From positions 62,001 through 126,000 of the forward strand of contig JAZSLJ010000073.1 in the NCBI GenBank assembly GCA_045535305.1: a DNA stretch of 64,000 bases, in the 5' to 3' direction. The notes beneath the pieces were generated by a model. It was not told the origin of the DNA and ran no database searches. It worked only from the letters and a program-made list of their open reading frames with translations. Numbering within the stretch: the stretch's first letter is position 1; each line of letters starts with the position of its first letter. The stretch comes from UBA1081 sp045535305 (GTDB taxonomy: Bacteria; Bacillota; Clostridia; Oscillospirales; Acutalibacteraceae). The position numbers and the translations under genes were made by a program. Shown piece after piece: positions 16,765 through 25,983 of this stretch.

Positions 16765-18501
16765 ATGATCAATTTTAAAAAAATTGAAATGACGGACAAA
16801 GCAAAAGTAGATTACTATGTAAGTTCAGGTGATACTGACGGCAGTGTTTACAGTTTTGGCAGTTTGTTTTGCTGGGGTAGTTCATATGATATTGAAATAG
16901 CCGAATATAATGGTTTTCTGCTGATTCGCGGTAAAGATTCTTTCGGCAGATATTATGCATATCCGTCAGGTGCAGGAGATATAAAACCGGTAATTGAAAA
17001 AATAATTGAACTGTGTGCTTTGGAACAGACGGAACTCAGATTTGTTCAATTGCTTTCTCAAAACAAAGATTCTCTTGTGGAAATGTTTCCTGAAAAGTTT
17101 GAATTTTCTTACAACAGGGATGCAAGTGAATATGTTTACAGTGTTAAGAATATGGCAGAATTGCCGGGTAAAAAATTCCACGGCAAAAAAGGACACGTAA
17201 ACGCTTTTTTCAAAAACCATGAAGACATTTCATGCGACCCTATTACTAAGGATAATATAAATGAATGTATTACAATAGCTCAGTCGTGGCTTTCAGCAAA
17301 AGATGAAAACGATGAATTATATGCGGAATTTGCCGCTATAGAAAAAGCTGTAAAGTATTACGAAAAGCTTGGTTATGACGGCGCAATTCTTTATGCTGAC
17401 GGTAAAACTGTTGCATTCACAATGGGTGAAAAACTTAAAAATAATACATTCTGCACTCATTTTGAAAAGACTTTGCCCGAATACCGTGATGCATATCCCG
17501 TTATAAACAACGGCTTTACAAAGCTTATGCTTACATCTTACGATTATGTAAACAGGGAAGAGGATACAGGCGCACAGGGACTGAGAAAAGCTAAACTTTC
17601 ATATTATCCCGAATTTATGTTGGACAAGTTTTCTGCCGTTATGAAGGATGACCCGTACAGACAATTCAGGGTAAGTGAGGAATGTATACCTCAACTTAAA
17701 AATCTGTGGCAGACTGTGTTCGGTGATACCGATGATGTGATAGATTTTTTCTTTGAGCATAATGTAAGTCTTGATAATGCTTATGTGTATATGGCAGACG
17801 GCAAGTGCGTTTCAGCTTTTTATCTTATAGAAGCCCCTGTAAAAGAAGGTTCAGAAAATAAAAAAGCTATGTATCTTTATGCCGCAGCAACATTACCTGA
17901 ATACAGAAAACGCGGCATTATGGCGGAAATGATAAATTATGCCGTCAATAGGCTGGAAATGGCAGGATATGACTATCTTTACCTTTATCCTGCAAATGAA
18001 AAACTGTATTCATATTACGAAAAAGCAGGTTTTGAAGCTGTTTTTAAGTGCGGAATTTATCATATAAATTCTAATGAAATTCAGAATTATAAAAATGCAA
18101 GGTATTTTAATACAGTATTGTCATATCCGGATATGAGAGAGTATATCTGTGCTGAAAATTATGCTGATTTCGGTGTTGATTTTCTTGATTTTGCGTTACT
18201 TTGTGCAAAAAAATACGGTGTACTCAAAAGCGTAGTTTTTGACGACGAGGACAAGGTTTTTATTATAGGCAGTATTGGTGATGACGGCGCTTTGAATATT
18301 GACGAAGCATTTTCATCACAAGGGCAGACGGAGCATATACTTTCTGTTATTGCGGATATGAATTATGATAAAATTAATCTCAGAGTTCCGTATGATTTTG
18401 ATTTCCTGCCCTTTGCTTTTGAAAAAGTAAATGCAGGTATGATGTATTTTCTTAATGAAAAAAATGATAAAATTTATTATATAGGTCAACCCTGTATGTA
18501 A
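16765..18501 (+). CDS. DUF2156-GNAT fusion protein
   Basis: A 578-residue two-enzyme protein. Residues 1 to about 290 look like a DUF2156 domain, the soluble aminoacyl-transferase fold found at the end of lysyl-phosphatidylglycerol synthases (note KGHVNAFFK and the later HFEKTLPEYRDAYPVINNGF). Residues about 300-430 form a GNAT acetyltransferase with acetyl-CoA loop YRKRGIMAEM near 378-386. The last 140 residues are an uncharacterised alpha/beta region. No membrane helices are seen, so it is not MprF. Position directly after pgsA hints at lipid or amino-acid modification, but the substrate is unknown. Confidence 0.75.
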   Translation: MINFKKIEMTDKAKVDYYVSSGDTDGSVYSFGSLFCWGSSYDIEIAEYNGFLLIRGKDSFGRYYAYPSGAGDIKPVIEKIIELCALEQTELRFVQLLSQNKDSLVEMFPEKFEFSYNRDASEYVYSVKNMAELPGKKFHGKKGHVNAFFKNHEDISCDPITKDNINECITIAQSWLSAKDENDELYAEFAAIEKAVKYYEKLGYDGAILYADGKTVAFTMGEKLKNNTFCTHFEKTLPEYRDAYPVINNGFTKLMLTSYDYVNREEDTGAQGLRKAKLSYYPEFMLDKFSAVMKDDPYRQFRVSEECIPQLKNLWQTVFGDTDDVIDFFFEHNVSLDNAYVYMADGKCVSAFYLIEAPVKEGSENKKAMYLYAAATLPEYRKRGIMAEMINYAVNRLEMAGYDYLYLYPANEKLYSYYEKAGFEAVFKCGIYHINSNEIQNYKNARYFNTVLSYPDMREYICAENYADFGVDFLDFALLCAKKYGVLKSVVFDDEDKVFIIGSIGDDGALNIDEAFSSQGQTEHILSVIADMNYDKINLRVPYDFDFLPFAFEKVNAGMMYFLNEKNDKIYYIGQPCM

Positions 18502-18514
18502 CGGAGGTTTTAGT

Positions 18515-19057
18515 ATGGTTTATGTGTTTTTGGCAAACGGCTTCGAAGAAGTTGAAGCTATAACTCCCATTGATTATCTTCGCAGAGCAGATATTCAGGT
18601 TGTTACTGTCGGCGTTACAGGTAAAAGCGTAACGGGTGCACATAATATCACTGTTTTATGTGATGTTGAAGCAGATGAAATTGATATTTCAAAAGTGCAG
18701 GGAATCGTTCTTCCCGGAGGTATGCCGGGTACACTAAACCTTGAAAATTCAGCAGTTGTACAATCTGCAATAGATTATTGCGTTGAGAATGGTTTGCTCA
18801 TTTCCGCTATTTGTGCGGCACCGTCAATTCTCGGTCATAAAAATCTTTTGAAAAATAAAAATGCCGTCTGTTTCCCCGGTTTTGAATCGGAGCTTTACGG
18901 CGCGAATATAACGGATGACTTTGCAGTTACCGACGGAAACATCATCACGGCAAAAGGTGCAGGTTCTGCAAGTGAATTTGCATATGAAATAATAAAATAC
19001 CTGCGTGATGATGAAACGGCAGCAAAAATCAAATCAACTGTTCAATCATGTTACTGA
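18515..19057 (+). CDS. DJ-1/PfpI family protein
   Basis: A 180-residue single-domain protein of the DJ-1 group. The nucleophile elbow AICAAPSILG places the reactive cysteine at residue 100, and the N-terminal glutamates in GFEEVEA supply the conserved acidic partner. The family includes proposed glyoxalases, deglycases and chaperones, so the true substrate cannot be assigned. AACGGAGG precedes the ATG. It lies between the DUF2156-GNAT gene and mltG. Confidence 0.9.
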   Translation: MVYVFLANGFEEVEAITPIDYLRRADIQVVTVGVTGKSVTGAHNITVLCDVEADEIDISKVQGIVLPGGMPGTLNLENSAVVQSAIDYCVENGLLISAICAAPSILGHKNLLKNKNAVCFPGFESELYGANITDDFAVTDGNIITAKGAGSASEFAYEIIKYLRDDETAAKIKSTVQSCY

Positions 19058-19078
19058 TAACGGAGAGGAGCTTATAAA

Positions 19079-20335
19079 ATGGATAATAATGATTCACGTG
19101 TCAGATATGTGAAAAAAAATGCTGATAAAAAACAGCAAGAAGGTGAAAAAAGATCATCTTATTCAAGAAAGACCCACAGCCAGAAAACTGAGGTCAAGTC
19201 ATCGAAGAAATTTACAAACGGTATGACCCCCGAAATGATTGTTGCTGAAAAAAGAAAAATTGCAAGAAAAAGAATGATTGTAAAAAACGTTAAAAGCGTA
19301 GGTATTATTCTTTCAATTGTTATTGTTATATCTGTCAGTGTTGCTTGTTTGGGAATTTCATGCTTAAATGATCTTCTTGCAGTTCATATTTCGGATGATG
19401 AAAAAATATCTGTTGAAGTTGTTATCGAAGACGGAATGGATACAGGTGATGTTATTGATGTATTGCATGATGCAGGTGCAATCAAGAATTCATTATTCTG
19501 TAAAATTGCCGCAAAATTTATAGGATATTCCGATGAAGGCTACATAGCCAGAACATACGAATTTAACCGTTCAATGGGACTTGAAAAAATGCTTAATGAA
19601 ATCAAAGCAAAATCTTCTTCCGTTGCACAGACCATAACCCTCACGTTCCCCGAAGGTTATACCGCAGATCAGATTATTGATATGCTTGCGGAAAATAAAG
19701 TTTGTTCAAGAGAAAAGCTTCTTGCAGCTATAAATGAAACAGATTTTTCAGCGGACTTTGATTTTCTTAAAAATCTCTCTAACAAAGATGACCGTTATAA
19801 TTGGCTTGAGGGATATCTTTTCCCCGATACTTATGAATTCTATATTGGTGAATCAGCAGTCAGTGTTATAAAAAAATTCCTTAACAATTTTAATAATAAA
19901 TGGACAGATAATTATTCACAAAAAGCCGAAACATTGGGCTACAGTATGGATCAGGTTGTAAGAATTGCATCAATTGTTGAAAAAGAAGCAATCGGTTCCG
20001 ATATGCCTGTTGTAGGTTCAATTCTTATAAACAGAATTAAAGCCGGAATGCGTTTGGGATGCGACTCAACAAGTATATATATGGATGGTAATACATCAGG
20101 TCTTACCGCAGATGATATTGCGGCATACGAGCAGATTTATGATACTCGTGTATGTACGGGACTTCCGGTAGGCTCAATATGTAACCCCGGTGTTGATGCT
20201 ATTGAAGCTGTGCTTAATTCGCCCAAAACAGCATATTATTACTTCCTGCATGATAAAAATAATGAGCTGCGTGTTGGAAAAAATCTGGCAGAGCATGAAA
20301 ATAATATAGCAATGTATGGTCTTGCAGGTCAATAA
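19079..20335 (+). CDS. mltG: Endolytic peptidoglycan transglycosylase MltG
   Basis: Cleaves nascent glycan strands and so sets their length. The 418-residue protein has a lysine-rich cytoplasmic N-terminus, a single transmembrane helix near residues 75-100, a LysM-like part (SVEVVIEDGMDTGDVIDVL), and the YceG catalytic region with EKEAIGSDMPVVGSI (catalytic glutamate). It ends in the usual LPVGSICNPG and YYYFLHD motifs. GGAGAGGAG precedes the start. Confidence 0.95.
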   Translation: MDNNDSRVRYVKKNADKKQQEGEKRSSYSRKTHSQKTEVKSSKKFTNGMTPEMIVAEKRKIARKRMIVKNVKSVGIILSIVIVISVSVACLGISCLNDLLAVHISDDEKISVEVVIEDGMDTGDVIDVLHDAGAIKNSLFCKIAAKFIGYSDEGYIARTYEFNRSMGLEKMLNEIKAKSSSVAQTITLTFPEGYTADQIIDMLAENKVCSREKLLAAINETDFSADFDFLKNLSNKDDRYNWLEGYLFPDTYEFYIGESAVSVIKKFLNNFNNKWTDNYSQKAETLGYSMDQVVRIASIVEKEAIGSDMPVVGSILINRIKAGMRLGCDSTSIYMDGNTSGLTADDIAAYEQIYDTRVCTGLPVGSICNPGVDAIEAVLNSPKTAYYYFLHDKNNELRVGKNLAEHENNIAMYGLAGQ

Positions 20336-20338
20336 ATA

Positions 20339-20367
20339 TTGACAAATCATTTACCCAATGGTATAAT
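20339..20367 (+). promoter_or_regulatory. Consensus promoter for the secreted phosphatase-fold protein
   Basis: TTGACA (20339-20344) and TATAAT (20362-20367) with 17 nt spacing: a perfect sigma-A match. Confidence 0.88.
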
Positions 20368-20399
20368 GTAGCAGTAAAATTATAAATGAAGGTGAAAGT

Positions 20400-21647
20400 A
20401 TGAGAAATTTTAAAAAGATTCTTAGCGTACTCGTAGCTGTAATTATGGCATTTTCCGGCTTAGCTGTTGCAATATATGCAGAAACAGCAGAAATCGGTGA
20501 TAGCGGCAGATTGAACGTTATGAGCTATGATCTCCAGAGTTATCGCTCAATTGATGATGTTCTTTTTTCAATAACTGATGTTATGGAAGCAGGCTCAATC
20601 ATTAATGCTCTTAAGTATGATATTGTTGCTGTTCAGGAAGATTTTGACGTAAAATGGCATGATTATCCCATTGGTGTTGATGTACCTGACTATCATGAGT
20701 TGTTTGTCCTCTCAATGAAAAATTATGCTGATGTTCTTGAAGATAACTGTGAAGAGGGCGATGTAATCGGCGGAATAATCGACGGTGTTGTTGATTCAGT
20801 TCTCGAAAAAGAACCTGCTGTTCTTGAAAGACATCAGACAATTACAGGCGGCGACGGCTTAGGTATTTATTCAACATATTCTATTTTTAATACTGACAGA
20901 CAGAAATGGAATGTTTCAGAACACAAACAGGCAGACGGCGCTCCTCAGCTTTATGATACAGGCTTTGCAGTAACCACAATCAAGCTTGCAGAGGGCTATT
21001 ACCTTGATATTTACAACGTAAGCGCAGACGAATATAATAATGCGGATGCGATCGAGGCAAGAAAAGCTCAGTTTGAACAGCTTGCAAATTATATTAAAAA
21101 GCATTCTGTTTATGATGAAGAACTCGGTGTTTATGACCATGCAGTTATTGTTCTCGGCAATCTTAACGCAGGTCTTTGTGAAGAAGAATCCACTTACGGT
21201 TATAACGGTATAATCAGTACTCTTATTGAGGGTGCAGATCTTAATGATGCATGGGCTGTAACTAACATAAGTGATATTGAAGAAGACCCCGATACTTATG
21301 ATGCATATTATAACTATGCTGAAAATACAGAATTGACTTATGAACAGTCATTCGGTCATTATGACTCAGCAGAGAAGATTCTTTATGCAGACGGTAACGG
21401 CATAGACCTTTCATTAAATAACTTTGAGTACGCTGTAATTAAAGGTGCTGCCGGATCACCGCTGTCAGACCATTCAGCAGCAATAGCTCAGATTTCATAT
21501 GAAATCGTAGAAAAGACTTTTGATTACGGTAATGAAAAAGATGACGAGACTCCCGATGTAGAAGAGACATGGCTTGTCAGATTCCTTAATTCAATTGCAA
21601 ATATATTAAAAGCAATCGGTTATTTCTTCCAGAGTCTTTTTAGCTGA
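20400..21647 (+). CDS. Secreted endonuclease/exonuclease/phosphatase-fold protein with hydrophobic tail
   Basis: A 415-residue exported protein: signal peptide to about residue 27, then an EEP-like fold starting LNVMSYDLQSY. The acidic motif VAVQED and the terminal SDH (356-358) are present. The usual GDxN motif reads GNLN (253-256), and the strand that normally carries N-x-H reads YNVSADE, so two catalytic positions look lost. After an acidic linker the protein ends in a hydrophobic tail, KAIGYFFQSLFS, resembling tails on three other exported proteins here. It has its own strong promoter and terminator. It may be a very divergent enzyme or a binding protein. Confidence 0.72.
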   Translation: MRNFKKILSVLVAVIMAFSGLAVAIYAETAEIGDSGRLNVMSYDLQSYRSIDDVLFSITDVMEAGSIINALKYDIVAVQEDFDVKWHDYPIGVDVPDYHELFVLSMKNYADVLEDNCEEGDVIGGIIDGVVDSVLEKEPAVLERHQTITGGDGLGIYSTYSIFNTDRQKWNVSEHKQADGAPQLYDTGFAVTTIKLAEGYYLDIYNVSADEYNNADAIEARKAQFEQLANYIKKHSVYDEELGVYDHAVIVLGNLNAGLCEEESTYGYNGIISTLIEGADLNDAWAVTNISDIEEDPDTYDAYYNYAENTELTYEQSFGHYDSAEKILYADGNGIDLSLNNFEYAVIKGAAGSPLSDHSAAIAQISYEIVEKTFDYGNEKDDETPDVEETWLVRFLNSIANILKAIGYFFQSLFS

Positions 21648-21664
21648 TAACAAACAAAAAATTT

Positions 21665-21694
21665 AGGTTCCGCATTTGCGGAACCTTTTTTTTT
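21665..21694 (+). terminator. Rho-independent terminator
   Basis: AGGTTCCGC (21665-21673), loop ATTT, GCGGAACCT, then eight or more T residues. It lies between convergent genes and mainly serves the plus strand. Confidence 0.9.
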
Positions 21695-21707
21695 GCTTAA
21701 ACAGTAT

Positions 21708-22568
21708 TTAAAATGACGTGAAGCATATATTTAAATCAACTTTACCTTTAATGCCTTCAACACTGCCACGGTCGGAATATTGCCATATGCCATATTCATA
21801 ATAGAATTCAGGTGCTTCACCTTCAAACTGAGCATACCAGAACACATAATCACTGATAGATTCAAGGTTATATCTGTCGTATGCGTCGGAAAGATTGAAA
21901 TAAACCGCGGGAGTGTAGCCTTCATTTTTTATTTTTTCACAAAAAGCGATTGCACATTGAGTTATTGCACTCGATGTCATTCCGTCTGTTCTCATTCCCA
22001 CACCGGGATCGTTTTCCCAATCATATACAACAGGGTAATCAATATCGTACTTTTTAATAGCTTCAAGCACAAAATCGGCTTCTTCCTGTGCTTCTTCGGG
22101 ATTGGTTGCTTGTGAGTAAAAATATACACCAACATCAAGTCCTGCGGCGGTTGCTTCTTTGATGTTTGTATCTGCCATTTCATCAATGCGTATATTGCCT
22201 GTTGAACCGTAACCTCTGAATCCGATTCTGATTATAGCAAAATCTATTCCGTCGTTTGCAACGGCTTTCCAGTCTATGTTTCCTTGATAGGATGAAACAT
22301 CAATACCTGTTAATGAATTCACATTATCGTCCATATAAACCATTCTGCCGTCAATTTCGGTAAAAAGTTCTTTTGAATAAGAGCTTACAGGTACATTTTC
22401 GTAGTAGGGAATATTGCCACTTAAAAGCTCGGGCGAAAGTTGAGTTGTAGTAGTTTCCTCTTCTTGCTCCCATGCAATATTTATTATTGTAACAGCAGCA
22501 AAAGCACATAATATTATAACAGCGGCGGTGATATAGTAGGGAATAAGCTTTTTATTGCCTAAATTCAT
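21708..22568 (-). CDS. Membrane-anchored GH25 lysozyme
   Basis: A 286-residue muramidase-type glycoside hydrolase. One N-terminal transmembrane helix (about residues 8-30) exports and anchors it. The GH25 domain starts GIDVSSYQGNIDW near residue 89. It carries the acid pair in VYDWEND (catalytic D and E) and the usual YFYSQATNPEEAQEEADF stretch. It ends WQYSDRGSVEGIKGKVDLN, also typical. It probably trims the cell's own peptidoglycan or that of others. It has its own promoter, divergent from the next gene. Confidence 0.92.
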   Translation of the reverse strand: MNLGNKKLIPYYITAAVIILCAFAAVTIINIAWEQEEETTTTQLSPELLSGNIPYYENVPVSSYSKELFTEIDGRMVYMDDNVNSLTGIDVSSYQGNIDWKAVANDGIDFAIIRIGFRGYGSTGNIRIDEMADTNIKEATAAGLDVGVYFYSQATNPEEAQEEADFVLEAIKKYDIDYPVVYDWENDPGVGMRTDGMTSSAITQCAIAFCEKIKNEGYTPAVYFNLSDAYDRYNLESISDYVFWYAQFEGEAPEFYYEYGIWQYSDRGSVEGIKGKVDLNICFTSF

Positions 22569-22598
22569 GTAAACATCCTTTCTTGTGAATATGATATT

Positions 22599-22627
22599 AT
22601 AATACCATTTGCGAGTTGTTTTTACAA
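22599..22627 (-). promoter_or_regulatory. Promoter for GH25 lysozyme
   Basis: Minus-strand TTGTAA (22627-22622) and TATTAT (22604-22599) with 17 nt spacing, about 30 nt before the start. Confidence 0.65.
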
Positions 22628-22667
22628 CAGGAAAAATATTAAGAAAAAGAAAAGTTTTACTTTATAA

Positions 22668-22696
22668 TTGACATATCTTTACTTTTTTTATATAAT
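22668..22696 (+). promoter_or_regulatory. Consensus promoter, divergent from the lysozyme
   Basis: TTGACA (22668-22673) and TATAAT (22691-22696) with 17 nt spacing. Confidence 0.85.
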
Positions 22697-22745
22697 AATC
22701 TATATTAGTTGTACGTGCAGTTATGCATCGGAGGTGCTTTTTTTA

Positions 22746-24020
22746 ATGGACAAAAAAAATAAACTTATAATTGTTATAAGTGCGCTGGTTGTTGTTTGTG
22801 TTTTTGCCGGACTTGTATTCAGCGGAATTATTGACCTTGCAAAGATTACAGGTGAAGAAGAAACTACTGACACATATGATGGTTTTATTTCTGATTCATA
22901 TACTTACGATATATCTGCCACAGGCGATAAATACCTTCCGTATCTTAAAACAAATATAGAAAATATTTTCTATACAATGAATACAGATGGTGTTGTTAAT
23001 TTCTTCGAGTTAAAAGCAAACACCTTCAATCCTATTGAAGCAACAGGAAAATATACAGCATCAGTTGTTCTCAGTGAAACCAAAATTTCTGCAGATATTA
23101 CTTATTATCAAAAGGGTGATGAGATTTGCGGCTACGGTATTCACGTTGCAGAAGAGGGTGTTTATACACTTTATCCTTATGCATTGTTCTGTTTAAGAAA
23201 CTATGATGAAAATTATTCAGGTAAATCATCTTCAAGCTGTTTACTTCTTATTGATACAACCCAAAAGGATTTTTACAGTAATAATAAGATTTATGAAGAA
23301 TCTTTTATATTCAAATACAGTGATTCTTCCACATCAAGGTCAATTTCAGAGGCAAGCAGAACGGTTGGTATCAGCGGTGCAAAACGTGATGATTATTTTC
23401 TTATTAATGATATAACTGTTGAAAATTCTGTTGCTAATCAGCTGTTTTTCTCCGGCAGATTTTATAAGGAATCTGATAATACCGTTGATATTATGAGAAC
23501 GGGCGGAAGCGGAAATCAAACAGACAATATCCGTGTTGCAAAGGATGTTCTCGGTTATTGGCTCTATAATGACGGTACAGATCTTACTTATGTAACTGTT
23601 GATGAAAATGGTAATGTTGCCGTTCAAAAACTTAATTGGAAGTCCGGCGATGTTAAAAATATTAAAACCTTTGACGGCGTTTCAAGGAATAATATTCTTA
23701 TTTCCGGAAATTATATGTATATAAACGGGAAAAACATTGTATATAATCTTGTAAATGATACTCAGACATCTCTCTCATACAGTAAAGCAGATGCTCTTAT
23801 TATTGATGCATTTGTTGCAGAGGGTGAAAATATCTTTATCAGAGGTTATGTTAAAGAGCAATATCCGGTAGGTATTATTGCAAACGGCGAATCGGGTAAA
23901 GTTGCGGTAAGCTATGCAAATGAGTTCTTCAAAGATGTTGTAAATCCTGTAATCCTTGCTAATGCACAACTTATGCTTACTGAACAAACTTCAGACGGTT
24001 ATTCATTCTATCTATTTTAA
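22746..24020 (+). CDS. Exported protein of unknown function, N-terminally anchored
   Basis: A 424-residue protein not recognised. It starts MDKKNKLIIVISALVVVC, giving one transmembrane helix (about residues 6-28) with the rest outside. The extracellular part is rich in beta-strand, Tyr, Ser and Asp. Its second half has repeating strand pairs (KDVLGYWLYNDGTDLTYV, VSRNNILISGNYMYINGK) like a small propeller. The ATG at 22746 is used since GGAGGTGC lies 9 nt upstream; the longer frame runs through the promoter. It follows the same build as the DUF5711-like protein at 13989. A secreted lipase-like gene follows in the same direction. Confidence 0.7.
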   Translation: MDKKNKLIIVISALVVVCVFAGLVFSGIIDLAKITGEEETTDTYDGFISDSYTYDISATGDKYLPYLKTNIENIFYTMNTDGVVNFFELKANTFNPIEATGKYTASVVLSETKISADITYYQKGDEICGYGIHVAEEGVYTLYPYALFCLRNYDENYSGKSSSSCLLLIDTTQKDFYSNNKIYEESFIFKYSDSSTSRSISEASRTVGISGAKRDDYFLINDITVENSVANQLFFSGRFYKESDNTVDIMRTGGSGNQTDNIRVAKDVLGYWLYNDGTDLTYVTVDENGNVAVQKLNWKSGDVKNIKTFDGVSRNNILISGNYMYINGKNIVYNLVNDTQTSLSYSKADALIIDAFVAEGENIFIRGYVKEQYPVGIIANGESGKVAVSYANEFFKDVVNPVILANAQLMLTEQTSDGYSFYLF

Positions 24021-24063
24021 TTATCTCACATAACAATAAATTATTATAAAGGTGTGTGCAGTT

Positions 24064-25971
24064 ATGAAAAAAATTATTTCGGTAGTTCTTTGTTTATTTT
24101 TAAGTTTTTCTGTTGTAATTCCTGCATTTGCAGCAAACGAAACAAGCATTGATGAACTTAGTGAATATCCTGTATTGCTGGTTGCAGGTTATAGTTCATC
24201 TGAACTTGTTATGACCGACGAAAATGGAAATGTATCACAGATATGGGGGCTTGATTTTTCAAAAATCGGCACAGTTGTAGAAGATGCCTATCTTGACCTT
24301 CTTGTGGGCGGAGCAAAAATGACACAGGGCGATTTTGAGTATCTTGGCTCTGTTTTAGGCGAAAAAGTGCTTGAAGTGCTCGAATATATGATGTGTAATC
24401 CCGACGGCACAAGCAAGTATAATGTTACAACTGCTGTTGAAAATACGGCAGAAGCTTCACAATGGTCAAATCTTCCCGTTGAATACAGAGCTGAAGAAGA
24501 AATTATGGCAGATATTGAAAAATATATTCCTGCTGAATCAATGTACCTGTATAATTGCGATTTCCGTATGGGAGCGATGGAAAATGCTCAAAGACTGCGT
24601 GTTCTTATCGAAGATATATGCGATTATGCAGATTGTGATAAAGTAAATGTGCTTTGCATAAGCCACGGCGGTCAGGTAACAGGTACATATCTCAGTATGT
24701 ACGCAGATGACCCGAAGGTAAACAACTGCGTTATGTGTATGCCTGCTATGGGCGGTGCTGCACTTGCTTATGATATTGCTGTACAGAACGTTGCTTTTGA
24801 CGAAAACACACTTGTAATGTTCCTTGAACACGGATTTAATATTGAAACAGATTTCCATTGGCTTACAACAGCACAATCTCTCGGATTCCTTGACGATTTA
24901 CTTGAAGAGGTTGTACCGTATATATGCAAACTGCTTTATACTTGGAGCAGTATATGGGACTTTATACCTTACGAATATCTTGACGATGTAATAGATGTTG
25001 TAGATGCTGATTATTATTCTGAAATCATTGCGAAAACAAAGATTTTCCATGAAGAAATAATGGCAAACTATGATGTTAATCTTAAAAAAGCTCAGGCAAA
25101 CGGCGCAAATATCTCAATTATTACAGGTTGCGGTATTGCTTCTGTTACAGGTTTACAGGAAAATACCGATGCTATTATCAGAACTGCAGATACAAGCGGT
25201 GCAACCTGTTCACCTTTCGGTAAGCGTTTTTCAGACGGCTATGTTACTTTAAAAACATGTTGTACTGATACAGCACACAGTCATCTTTCACCTTCAATGG
25301 AAATTGATGCTTCAACTTGTTGGCTTCCCGAGAACACATGGTTTGTAGACGGTCTTTATCACGGTATGGAACGCCATGACCCCTATTCTGCAAGCCTTAT
25401 GTATAATCAGTTGCTCAGTGCTGAACCTTTAAAGAATGTTCATACTGATACTGCATATCCTCAGTTCCGTACAACATCCAATAATTCATCATCACTTTAT
25501 GTAACTTTTGATAACGGTGCAGAAGGATATCTTGATTCTGATGATAAATATTTGCTTATAACAAATGTTACAACAGATTCACTAGTGGATATCTACTCCG
25601 TAACTTTCAACGGTATTGAGCTTAGCGTTGAAGATTTTATTGTAAAAACCATAAAAGCAGGTCAGACAATAAAACTTAAACTTGAGGGGGATATCCCTGC
25701 TGTAAGCCTTGTAAGAGGCTCTGTTACAATCAACTATCTTACTTACGGCTCAGTAACTCCTATCGGCACGGGAACTTTTGATTTTACAATTATGAACGGT
25801 GAAGCAGCTGAGTATGATGCTTCAAAGCCCTATTCCGATGTTGACTTTATTGCAGATATTAATGCTCCGGAGAATGAAAAATCTTCTCCCTTTGCAGCGA
25901 TTATTTCTGCGTTCCGTAAGTTCCTTGACTATGTAAAAAAACTTATTGATCTTGTAACAAGTATTTTTTAA
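24064..25971 (+). CDS. Secreted alpha/beta hydrolase, LCAT/lipase-like, with hydrophobic tail
   Basis: A 635-residue exported protein. A signal peptide ends near VIPAFA. The hydrolase domain begins PVLLVAGYSSSEL, with LYNCDFRMG and the nucleophile elbow CISHGGQ. The first glycine of the usual GxSxG is Cys here. These three motifs resemble lecithin:cholesterol acyltransferase-like lipases. A beta-sandwich-like region (about 465-590) follows, then a charged linker and the C-terminal tail FLDYVKKLIDLVTSIF. The ATG at 24064 is preferred because AAAGGTG sits 9 nt upstream. The substrate is unknown; a lipid ester or acylated polymer is possible. Confidence 0.75.
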   Translation: MKKIISVVLCLFLSFSVVIPAFAANETSIDELSEYPVLLVAGYSSSELVMTDENGNVSQIWGLDFSKIGTVVEDAYLDLLVGGAKMTQGDFEYLGSVLGEKVLEVLEYMMCNPDGTSKYNVTTAVENTAEASQWSNLPVEYRAEEEIMADIEKYIPAESMYLYNCDFRMGAMENAQRLRVLIEDICDYADCDKVNVLCISHGGQVTGTYLSMYADDPKVNNCVMCMPAMGGAALAYDIAVQNVAFDENTLVMFLEHGFNIETDFHWLTTAQSLGFLDDLLEEVVPYICKLLYTWSSIWDFIPYEYLDDVIDVVDADYYSEIIAKTKIFHEEIMANYDVNLKKAQANGANISIITGCGIASVTGLQENTDAIIRTADTSGATCSPFGKRFSDGYVTLKTCCTDTAHSHLSPSMEIDASTCWLPENTWFVDGLYHGMERHDPYSASLMYNQLLSAEPLKNVHTDTAYPQFRTTSNNSSSLYVTFDNGAEGYLDSDDKYLLITNVTTDSLVDIYSVTFNGIELSVEDFIVKTIKAGQTIKLKLEGDIPAVSLVRGSVTINYLTYGSVTPIGTGTFDFTIMNGEAAEYDASKPYSDVDFIADINAPENEKSSPFAAIISAFRKFLDYVKKLIDLVTSIF

Positions 25972-25983
25972 TAGGGTGATTAT

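Noticed and set aside
22668..22745. N-terminal extension of the 22746 gene
   Set aside because: The extra codons coincide with a consensus promoter and lie upstream of the GGAGG, so they are not translated.
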